Shown here one piece after another: positions 25,535 to 33,189 of a stretch of 54,037 bases of DNA (position 1 is its first letter; every line of letters starts with the position of its first letter). The stretch covers positions 1 through 54,037 of the forward strand of contig JALNXH010000023.1 in NCBI GenBank assembly GCA_023230455.1, written 5' to 3'. This DNA comes from Rhodocyclaceae bacterium (lineage in GTDB: Bacteria; Pseudomonadota; Gammaproteobacteria; Burkholderiales; Rhodocyclaceae). The notes under the pieces are model-generated. The model did not search any database and was not told the origin of the DNA. It saw only the letters and a list, made by a program, of their open reading frames with translations. A program made the position numbers and the translations under genes.

Positions 25535-26722
25535 ATGAACCTGAAATCGAAAAGCGCGGCGGCCGACCTATGGATTGGCGAACCGCCAACTGGGCTACAG
25601 ATCGGCGTCATCCTTACCGTCTCCATCATGGGCGCAATCATGCCGTCCCTGTTGCCCATCCTGCTCGGTGGCCTGCTCCAGGAGCACCGCCTCACCGCCA
25701 GCCTCATGGGACAGACCGCGACCATCGAACTGCTGGCCATCGGCATCGTCAGCGGCATGGCCGGGGCCTGGCTGCCCCATCGGCATTTGCGCCAGATCGG
25801 CTTCCTCGCCGGAGTGCTGCTGGTCGCCGCCAATGTCGCCACCATGTATCTGTCGGGCACGGCCATCCTCGCCGTGCGTGCCCTGTCCGGCATGTGCTGC
25901 GGTCTCTACCTGTGGGTGATCGTGGGCATGTTCGTGCGCTCGAAAGTCGCGGCACGCTGGATCGGCATCTACACCCTGCTGCTGGGTGTTTCCGCCCTGG
26001 CCCTGTCGTCGCTGTTCTCCGCGATCCTCGTGCCGCGCTATGGCATCAACGGTGCCTTCGCAGGCCTGGCGGCCATTTGCGGCTTCATGGCGCTGGCCTC
26101 CTGGCGGCTGCCGGCGGCGTATTCGTCGCTGGATGAAACGTCGGCCACGGGCAACGGAATACCGCCCACCAGCGGTGTGCTCGCACTGCTGATGCAGTTC
26201 ATCTATACCGCAGGGCTGCTCGCGGTCTGGGTCTATGTCGGCACCATGTCGCTGCAGAACGGCAATAGCGCGTCAGATACCGCCTTCGCGTTTTCCCTCG
26301 CCTTTGCGATGCAGATTCTGGGCGGTGGTGCCGCCTCGGCCCTGGCAGGCCGCCTGCCTTCCCTGTCGGTCATCATCGTGGCCGGCGCCATCAGCATCGC
26401 CCTGGCCGTCTTTATCGCGAGTGGCGCGTCGGGCAGCAGCTACATTGCCTCCATCGCCCTCTTCGGCGGCCTGTGGATGTTTGCCGCGCCCTATCTTCTG
26501 CCCTTCACCATCGCCGTCGACCCAACCCTGAAGTCGGCGCTTCTGGGCACCAGCGCCCAGTTGATCGGTTGCGCGGCCGGCCCGGCGCTCGCCTCCATGA
26601 TCATCAGCGACGTCGACGTCCGCGGCGCCCTGTGGACCGGGGCGGCCCTGTTTGCGACGGCAATCGTACTGGCGCTTTCCGCCAACGTGGCGGGCAGGCG
26701 ACTGCAAAAAGCGGCAGGCTGA
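25535..26722 (+). CDS. MFS transporter
   Basis: 395 residues from ATG at 25535 (GAGGAGAAG upstream; an ATG at 25511 is in frame but lacks a site). About 12 hydrophobic segments with the first starting near residue 25 and a break near the middle (SLDETSATGNGIPPTSG), the 6+6 pattern of the major facilitator superfamily. It probably moves the pathway substrate or a related organic acid across the inner membrane; direction and substrate cannot be read from the sequence. Confidence 0.8.
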   Translation: MNLKSKSAAADLWIGEPPTGLQIGVILTVSIMGAIMPSLLPILLGGLLQEHRLTASLMGQTATIELLAIGIVSGMAGAWLPHRHLRQIGFLAGVLLVAANVATMYLSGTAILAVRALSGMCCGLYLWVIVGMFVRSKVAARWIGIYTLLLGVSALALSSLFSAILVPRYGINGAFAGLAAICGFMALASWRLPAAYSSLDETSATGNGIPPTSGVLALLMQFIYTAGLLAVWVYVGTMSLQNGNSASDTAFAFSLAFAMQILGGGAASALAGRLPSLSVIIVAGAISIALAVFIASGASGSSYIASIALFGGLWMFAAPYLLPFTIAVDPTLKSALLGTSAQLIGCAAGPALASMIISDVDVRGALWTGAALFATAIVLALSANVAGRRLQKAAG

Positions 26723-27221
26723 CCGAAGGCGGTTGGTCGCACCCAGGGGAAGAAGGCGGCTGCGCGCTCCCTTCGCCGCCGCTTGCCGCGTTGCCAAGGC
26801 AACGAGTCGCCGTGCAATCTGTAGTGCCAGCGACTAAGCGACGAGCAGGTGTCCGTTCGCGGAATGGCGACGGCCAACCACAGGTGATTGATCTGAAGCC
26901 GACCTTTTCTGCGGACACCAATAACAGCCCGCTATGGCAACGAGTTGGACATAGCGTCAGGCCGAAGCTCGGCCTTTACTGACATTAGAGTTCCGTGTCA
27001 AAAGGTCCGCTTTGGATTACTCACCAGTCGTTGACCGAAGTCCTTCTCGTACGCCTTTTTTCACTTCATTTGACCGGCTCGACCCGCAGCGGAAGTTCAG
27101 ACGTGCCGCTTAACGCTGTCAAAGTTTCGTTTGTTGTTGCGGGTGAAGTGCTTAGTCTCAACGCTCCGTTACTATTTCGGCTTGCGCAGCCAACTCTGAT
27201 ATGCCGTACGCGGAATATTCT
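26723..27221. other. Intergenic region without recognisable gene
   Basis: About 500 bp between the convergent MFS gene and the protease gene. It has a GTTGCC-AA-GGCAAC hairpin at 26790-26803 and GGCCGA-N3-TCGGCC followed by TTT at about 26960-26977, the latter a weak terminator candidate for the MFS transcript. Short open frames here lack ribosome sites and look like noise. This could be the right-hand border of the defence-like island. Confidence 0.5.
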
Positions 27222-28052
27222 TCAGGACTTCAGCGCCTCCATGATGAGGCTTATGCGGATAAATTGTACTTTCTTGGGCCCACCGGAAACCAGCATCCCA
27301 GCTAGGGCATAGTTGCTTCCGTCTTCATTCTTGAAGCCCACGATAACTGGTGATCCACTGAACCCATTGAGGTCACCGTCCCAAGAAACATCATTGAGCA
27401 TGTACCGATCTGGACCTGTGCCCTTGCCGAGATGGCCGAAAATCTTGGCTGATTGCGTGACAATCTCGGCGGCCCGACCCTCAGGGTATTCGATCTTTGT
27501 CGTTGTGCCTTCCGACGGATAGCCAATAGCAGTGAAACGGATTCCCTTGCCGTTGTCAAAGTCGGCTTTGACCGCCGAATGCTGCACGAAGTTGTCAAGC
27601 CATCCACCAATGGGCGGCAGCTTCACAGCCCGCGTCAACAGCTTCTCGTAGTGGCTGCCGCTGGCGGAACGATGGATCGTCATGACGAGCACATCCACAA
27701 ACTGGCCAGGGATGTCTTCGGAATCATGCTTCAGTGAAATGACGTCATCAAACTGAACATAGTCGTCGGTCGTGTGCGTTGACGCTGTCAGCGTGTATGG
27801 AATGTGCAGCCGCGCCGCCAAGCTCGCAATGTCAATATCTCGCTGCTTAGTGAGGCAGTGGCGCGCGGTCACATAGAAGACCTCATTGCCCCTTCGCCCA
27901 AAGAACCCGGTGCCGCCGAAACCAGGGAACTCCTCGATACCTTCAACGCTCATCAGGTTAGGTGATACGCAATCGGCCGGATATTCCGGATGAACGAAAG
28001 AGATTTGCTGACGCAGCTTTTGCACAAAAATATCTTCGATTGATTGCCTCAA
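27222..28052 (-). CDS. Trypsin-like serine protease
   Basis: 276 residues from a TTG at 28052, supported by GGGGAGG about 9 bases upstream. A chymotrypsin-fold triad is readable: His65 in VTARHCL, Asp120 in FVDVLVM, Ser232 in NGFSGSPV. No signal peptide or membrane segment is apparent, so it is probably cytoplasmic. It is the last gene of the minus-strand island, separated by 128 bp from the PIN-like gene and perhaps with its own promoter. Cytoplasmic trypsin-like proteases occur as effectors or regulators in several defence loci; whether it acts on a partner here is inference. Confidence 0.75.
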   Translation of the reverse strand: MRQSIEDIFVQKLRQQISFVHPEYPADCVSPNLMSVEGIEEFPGFGGTGFFGRRGNEVFYVTARHCLTKQRDIDIASLAARLHIPYTLTASTHTTDDYVQFDDVISLKHDSEDIPGQFVDVLVMTIHRSASGSHYEKLLTRAVKLPPIGGWLDNFVQHSAVKADFDNGKGIRFTAIGYPSEGTTTKIEYPEGRAAEIVTQSAKIFGHLGKGTGPDRYMLNDVSWDGDLNGFSGSPVIVGFKNEDGSNYALAGMLVSGGPKKVQFIRISLIMEALKS

Positions 28053-28180
28053 ACCGGTTTTACCTCCCCGTGATAATTGGTTCCATCGCAGCCATCTTTA
28101 GGATAACCCGCCGTTACCCGTGAAATCGGCTGAACGACTGCTTCCTCACCAACGAATTCGTGCTCCCGCCCTGTGTCGCG

Positions 28181-29041
28181 CTAGTCTTTCCCCGTCCCTT
28201 CTGGCGCTGGTTTCCCGGATAGCGCGGCGACTTGCGCATTGAAATCGTCGCGTTCGCTGATCTTGCTTCGGATGTACTCCACGGCTTCCTCAGGCCGATA
28301 AATCCCCACGCAGCACCGCCGAAGCAACTCCTCTCGGTTCCCGAGGATGCCACCGGGCTGCTTCTTCGATCCGCCATCTTTGGTGACAAGGATTGCGTGC
28401 CACTTGATTGCTTCGCACACAACCTCGACATCATTCACCTGGTTATCGTTGATCGCCCCATCACCCCACAGAATTTTCTTGACCGTCGTGTAGGAATCGT
28501 CTTCTTTCGCTTCACCGGCATCGTTGATAGTGAAGATGTGTGAAGCTGCTTTTCTCATTCGTGCTTGTGCATTGCCCCCCACACCCGCCTGCGCTTCAGC
28601 GTGCGCGGCACCGGCCATTGCCAGACAAATCACACCATCGTCGCGCCATTTTTCAAGTTGGTTCACTGCTTCCAGTTTCTGCCTAGCGTTGACGAGGTTC
28701 GCGTCAAGATGAAAGACGGGCGTGTAAAGCATGCGGCGTTGCATGGTCACTTCGAGCTTCATGGCCGTTGCCTGGGGCAACGGAGGCGGCGAGTCTTCGA
28801 GATTGAACAGCTCAAAGGCGTGGACCTCGATCTTGGCGGCGGCTTCGGTGGCGACGTGGATGTCGGCATCCTCACCTAGACGCAGAGTTAGCCCCGACCA
28901 GTTGCAGCCTTCATGCTGTTCAGGGTGGCGGAGCCTGTATTTCCATGTCAGCTCACATTCGTGACAACCATCGACCTTTCGGATCTCGTTAGTAAGCCAA
29001 TCATTCAGCACGGTAGGTGAAACTATCTTTCGCTGGGACAT
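28181..29041 (-). CDS. PIN-like domain protein
   Basis: 286 residues from the ATG at 29041, which has GGAGAG five bases upstream; an in-frame start further upstream lacks this. The N-terminal 105 residues are of unknown type. From about 110 a PIN-like acidic set can be read: Asp113/Asn115 in HLDANLVN, Glu149 in AAHAEAQ, Asp204 in QVNDVEVV and Asp222 in LVTKDGG, spaced as in PIN ribonucleases. It may therefore be a metal-dependent nuclease. It follows the GIY-YIG gene by 113 bp. I do not know the N-terminal domain; the PIN call rests on motif reading, not on a search. Confidence 0.55.
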   Translation of the reverse strand: MSQRKIVSPTVLNDWLTNEIRKVDGCHECELTWKYRLRHPEQHEGCNWSGLTLRLGEDADIHVATEAAAKIEVHAFELFNLEDSPPPLPQATAMKLEVTMQRRMLYTPVFHLDANLVNARQKLEAVNQLEKWRDDGVICLAMAGAAHAEAQAGVGGNAQARMRKAASHIFTINDAGEAKEDDSYTTVKKILWGDGAINDNQVNDVEVVCEAIKWHAILVTKDGGSKKQPGGILGNREELLRRCCVGIYRPEEAVEYIRSKISERDDFNAQVAALSGKPAPEGTGKD

Positions 29042-29154
29042 TGATACTCTCCGTATCGTCTGGATAGGTACCGGTGCCATCGGGGTGGCAGGTCTCGAAC
29101 GTTGGTAACTTGGCAGAAGTTGTTCTTCGACCAACCAGACAGAATGGCGGTCCG

Positions 29155-30348
29155 CTATGCCGAGGAAACCACTTTCACCAACCTCGCCGCCTTGGGTTCG
29201 TAGACGTAGTTAGTTATCGTCCCGTCCTTGATGCGCTCTACGGCCTCGTCAATAACGAACAAGGGAACGAGGAACCATTCCTGCGGCTGCACGGGATGGC
29301 CGAAGCGGTCGTTGATGGTGATGTTCAGCCGGGCCGACGCGAACAGCCTGTGAAACAGGTTCTCCATTCGCGTGCGGTTGATACCTGCCAGTTTGTAGGT
29401 GGCAACCACGTCGACCTTCGCCAGAAGGTACGTGGCGTCATGCTCGGCGTCCACGATGCGGGTCTCAACCTTGCTACCGGTCACGCCGATCTTGTGGATC
29501 AGGTCGCGGTGCTGCGCGACATAGGGATGATCGGACAGCGAGCGCAAGACATAGATCGTGCCGCTCTCGACATCATCGGCCTCGAACTCACCGCCGAAGG
29601 ACATTTGCCCGCTCTCCGGCGAGACCAGCCGCCGCGCGGCGGGGTCGTTGTAGAACGCGCGTTGAAGCGAGCGTAGCAAAAGATTGCTCTCCGTGCCGTT
29701 GGCGAAGATCAGGCGCAAGCGGCGATCCACCTCCCCTGCGGTCGTCTTCAACGGCTCGCCAACCTCAGCGACGTAGAGGGTAATGCCGTCGAGGACGAAG
29801 AAGTCTCCGGCCTCAATCGCGCGGCGGCCCGCCTCGATGGGCTGGGATTGGCGCAGGCCCGTCTTGAGGTCGGCCGCTACGCGCTCAAACAATGGCCTGA
29901 ACGTCTCAAAGTTATCGCACGGCTTGCGGTCGGCAATCTCTTCCGCGGCCCGCTTATCGGCGCTGGTGCGGACGTGGCGCAGGACGGTGATGTCGTCGGC
30001 GTAAGCAACTCCACCTAGTTCGGCGGCTAGCTGATCCACGTTGTACGTGGCAAGAGGCTCGGCGACGCCCAAGGTGCCGGCAAGCAAGCCCTGATGGTCC
30101 AGCGGCTCCAGCAGGGTGCGGCAGTCAGGGAGCACCCGCAGGCGATCGAGGCGTACGGCATACAGCCGCTCGAAGATGTCGCGGTCTTCCCCGTGTTGCG
30201 GTGCACGACCGTGCTTCTCGACAAACCGCTGAATTTCCTCGAACCCGGCGATGACGCGCTCCTCGCGCGGTGGGCGTCCGCCCTTGGCTTCCGGCGCGGC
30301 GAATTCGGAAAGTTCCGCCGCCAGTTCGTCGAGGTCGGGCTCACTCAT
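29155..30348 (-). CDS. GIY-YIG nuclease (T5orf172/MUG113-like)
   Basis: 397 residues from the ATG at 30348, overlapping the helicase stop by 8 bp. The segment GTIYVLRSLSD, then HKIGVTGSKVETRI, DATYLLAKVDVV and NRTRMENLFHRLF (about residues 262-335) is the GIY-YIG fold with the T5orf172-type arrangement of Tyr, Arg and Glu. The first 250 residues are helical and unassigned; they may contact the helicase or DNA. In context it would be the DNA-cutting component working with the methyltransferase and helicase. Start choice: the longer open frame lies inside the helicase gene. Confidence 0.7.
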   Translation of the reverse strand: MSEPDLDELAAELSEFAAPEAKGGRPPREERVIAGFEEIQRFVEKHGRAPQHGEDRDIFERLYAVRLDRLRVLPDCRTLLEPLDHQGLLAGTLGVAEPLATYNVDQLAAELGGVAYADDITVLRHVRTSADKRAAEEIADRKPCDNFETFRPLFERVAADLKTGLRQSQPIEAGRRAIEAGDFFVLDGITLYVAEVGEPLKTTAGEVDRRLRLIFANGTESNLLLRSLQRAFYNDPAARRLVSPESGQMSFGGEFEADDVESGTIYVLRSLSDHPYVAQHRDLIHKIGVTGSKVETRIVDAEHDATYLLAKVDVVATYKLAGINRTRMENLFHRLFASARLNITINDRFGHPVQPQEWFLVPLFVIDEAVERIKDGTITNYVYEPKAARLVKVVSSA

Positions 30349-32410
30349 ACCGGCCCTCTTTCTTGAAGCGCATAAATGCGGCGGCACCTTCGGCCATGCG
30401 TCGCTCCCACGCATCCTGCGAATCGAGCGCGGGCACTCGTCCGCGCTCCTTCTTGAACTGGACGGCACGGATGGCGAAGTCTTTTGCTTCGTCCGGAGTC
30501 AGGTTCGCGCGCTTGGCAGAGATTGCTGCCGCGACCTGCTTCAAGCTGTCCTCGCTCATGGTCTTGGCGAGGATGGCGTAGGCTTCGCCGAAGGGATTGA
30601 TGCGGTCGATGAGGTCGATGTCCAATTCGCGCACGTCCATCGCAAAGCGGCGCACACCATCGATCAGGGCGGTATTTGGGGATGTCTCGTCGCCCCCGCC
30701 ACCATTGCTGTCCGTCACAATCTGCTTCGCCTGCTGCGTCAGGGTCAGAGCGGCAATGGCGTGCTGGCGCACGGCCTCCTGATCCTCCGCGTCTAGGTCG
30801 GGGTACTTGTCCTTGATAATCTTGCCCATGCGGACCTGCGTCAGTTCCTCCGGCACCAGTTCTTCGTCGAACAAGCCGCGCTCGATGGCGGTCTTGTCCT
30901 GAATGAAGGTGGCGATCACCTCGTTCAGGTCTTCCTGGCAAATGCGCGTCGCTTCCTTACTCTTGGGTTCTGCAAGGCCTTTGATCTCGATCTGCACCTG
31001 GCCGGTCTGGTGGTTGACGCCAATGTTGGACTTATCGGGGTCGTAGCCGCCGTCGCCGTAGTCGAAACCAGGCGTCGGGCCGCTGTCCGCGTTCTTGGGC
31101 TTGAACTCGAAGCGCGGGGCGAGGACCTGCTCCATCAGTAGGCTCGCGGCGATGGCCTTCAAAGTGTCGTTGACGGCCTCGGTCACGGCTTCCTCGGCTG
31201 CATCCGGCTCGGCGATCAGGTTGGTGAAGCGGGCGCGGGTCTTGCCGGGCGCGTCGCGGGTCGCGCGACCGATGATCTGCACGATCTCGGTCAGGCTGGC
31301 GCGATAGCCGACGGTTAGGGCGTGTTCGCACCAAATCCAGTCGAAGCCTTCCTTCGCCATGCCCAGCGCGATGATGATGTCCACGTAATCCCGATTGTTC
31401 TTCTGCGCCGGGTCTTTGAGCGCGGCGGACACGCGGTCGCGCTTCGTAGCGTCGTCATCGACAAGATCGGCGATGCGCAGCACGCGGCCATCGGGCCGCT
31501 TGACAAGCTGGAAGCCGGTCGCGGGATCAACGCCGTCCCACACGCCCAACTCCTCGATGATGTGTTCCACCTCCCGCATCTTGTCCTTCGTGCTCTCGCG
31601 GGAATTGACGTTGGGGATGTGGATGATCGTCTTCTCGGCGGGATCGAGGACGTTGAGAATGTCGTCGACGTAAGGCCCGCTGTAGAAGAAGTAGCCGATG
31701 TCTAGTTGCTTGAGGTACTCGTAGCCGTTGAGTTGCTCGTAATAGGTGTAGGTGACGGTATCGAACTTAGCTTCGTCGGACGGGGAAAGCACGGCCTCGG
31801 CATCGCCCCGAAAGTAGGAGCCGGTCATGGCGACGATGTGCGTCTTGCCCCGCCCGATAAACTGCCCCAAGTGCAGGCCGAGCTTATTGTCGGGGTTGGC
31901 CGAAACGTGGTGGAACTCATCGACCGCGATCAGCCGGTCGTCGAATGCATCTACGCCATAGGCATCGACGGCGAAGCGGAAAGTGGCATGGGTGCAGACC
32001 AGCACCTTGTCGTCACCTTCAAGGAACGCGCCGACCGACTTGACCTTGCCACCGTTGTCGTTGCCGGGCGCGTTACAGAGGTTCCATTTCGGCTCGACAT
32101 GCCAGTCGCACCAGAAGCCGAATTGTGACAGTGGCTCGTCGTTGAAGCTAGCCCCGATGGATTTTTCCGGCACGACGATGACGGTCTGCTTCAAGCCCTG
32201 ATTCTTGATCTTGTCGAGCGCGACGAACATAAGGGCGCGGCTCTTGCCCGACGCAGGCGGCGACTTGATGAGCAGGTACTGTTCCCCGCGTTTCTCGTAG
32301 ACGCGCTCCTGCATCGGGCGCATACCGAGCGAATTAGCCTTAGTTGAGCTGCCATTGCGTGCGTACGTGACGGAGACGGAGGGGATGGATTTGTCGGCGC
32401 TATTGGTCAT
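30341..32410 (-). CDS. SF2 DEAD/DEAH-like helicase
   Basis: 689 residues. Seen: Walker A PPASGKS (51-57), DEFH box (164-167), the motif III-like AMTGSYF, and motif VI QIIGRATR near 375-382, so both RecA-like domains are present. The C-terminal 250 residues are charged and unassigned. The start overlaps the upstream stop as ATGA and the stop overlaps the GIY-YIG start, so expression is tightly coupled. In restriction-like systems such helicases translocate DNA or load the nuclease; here it may serve both methyltransferase and GIY-YIG protein. Confidence 0.85.
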   Translation of the reverse strand: MTNSADKSIPSVSVTYARNGSSTKANSLGMRPMQERVYEKRGEQYLLIKSPPASGKSRALMFVALDKIKNQGLKQTVIVVPEKSIGASFNDEPLSQFGFWCDWHVEPKWNLCNAPGNDNGGKVKSVGAFLEGDDKVLVCTHATFRFAVDAYGVDAFDDRLIAVDEFHHVSANPDNKLGLHLGQFIGRGKTHIVAMTGSYFRGDAEAVLSPSDEAKFDTVTYTYYEQLNGYEYLKQLDIGYFFYSGPYVDDILNVLDPAEKTIIHIPNVNSRESTKDKMREVEHIIEELGVWDGVDPATGFQLVKRPDGRVLRIADLVDDDATKRDRVSAALKDPAQKNNRDYVDIIIALGMAKEGFDWIWCEHALTVGYRASLTEIVQIIGRATRDAPGKTRARFTNLIAEPDAAEEAVTEAVNDTLKAIAASLLMEQVLAPRFEFKPKNADSGPTPGFDYGDGGYDPDKSNIGVNHQTGQVQIEIKGLAEPKSKEATRICQEDLNEVIATFIQDKTAIERGLFDEELVPEELTQVRMGKIIKDKYPDLDAEDQEAVRQHAIAALTLTQQAKQIVTDSNGGGGDETSPNTALIDGVRRFAMDVRELDIDLIDRINPFGEAYAILAKTMSEDSLKQVAAAISAKRANLTPDEAKDFAIRAVQFKKERGRVPALDSQDAWERRMAEGAAAFMRFKKEGRYE

Positions 32411-33189
32411 TTCTTGCTCGTCTGTTGTGGTTCCGTATGGTCTTTCAGAATGGCCTTGCCAAACCAGTCCGGCACGTCGGTTACTTGGGAATCGCCGACA
32501 TTCTCTGGAACGTCACGCCAGAATGCCACGATCGCGTCTGAGAACGCCTGAAACTGGTCGTCGCTTACCTTGAGATGCGTGTGATTACGGTACTTCGTGT
32601 CCGACAGAGCATCGTTGAAGCCGTTGAACGGATCATCGAGATATTCAGGAAAGCTGTTCTTCAGATCGTCGAGAGATTTTCCCTCGCCGTGTTTGTACAC
32701 ATTGACCACAAGGCGGCACGCATCAAGCGCGCGGAAGTAGTCTGCGCTGCGGACATTCCAGCCGAAGCTTTCCAGCAAATCGGCGATCTGGCCGAAGTCA
32801 GCAGACCAGACCTTCAACGTGGCGTTGTCGCCTCGATGCCAATGCCGAATCTCACTTACCAGCCAGTCGCGTAACTGCTTATCCCACTCGTGGAACATCC
32901 CAGCGACAACGCTCAAGCGCGTTTGCTCGCGCATGTCGTTCAAGAGTCCATGGAACTCAATGCCGACATCGTGGGCCGCTTCGTAGAAGTCGCCGGGATC
33001 GTGTCGATCAGGGTCGAAATGCCGACCACTTTGCTTCAGCCACTCCTCGGCCGCCCGGTCGGCATCGGCTTCGATATCGTTGAACTGCGAGAGCAAACGC
33101 TTCCGCGCCTGTTCGACATAGAACAAATGCCCCTTGACTAACGATTGCCGGAACGGCCCCCACATTTGGAATAAAACATAGCCACTCAT
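32407..33189 (-). CDS. Unknown defence-operon protein, possibly HEPN-like
   Basis: 260 residues, largely alpha-helical, with ATGA overlaps on both sides. I do not recognise a database family. The segment ACRLVVNVYKHGEGKS (about 158-173) resembles the Asn-x4-Lys-His-Gly turn seen in some HEPN-type or abortive-infection proteins, whose conserved polar residues form a ribonuclease site. That is a weak, motif-only suggestion. Its position between methyltransferase and helicase implies it is a core component rather than cargo. Confidence 0.65.
   Translation of the reverse strand: MSGYVLFQMWGPFRQSLVKGHLFYVEQARKRLLSQFNDIEADADRAAEEWLKQSGRHFDPDRHDPGDFYEAAHDVGIEFHGLLNDMREQTRLSVVAGMFHEWDKQLRDWLVSEIRHWHRGDNATLKVWSADFGQIADLLESFGWNVRSADYFRALDACRLVVNVYKHGEGKSLDDLKNSFPEYLDDPFNGFNDALSDTKYRNHTHLKVSDDQFQAFSDAIVAFWRDVPENVGDSQVTDVPDWFGKAILKDHTEPQQTSKK

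Noticed and set aside
26995..27312. 105-codon plus-strand frame before the protease gene
   Set aside because: No ribosome site, composition unlike neighbours, and its end overlaps the protease gene on the other strand.
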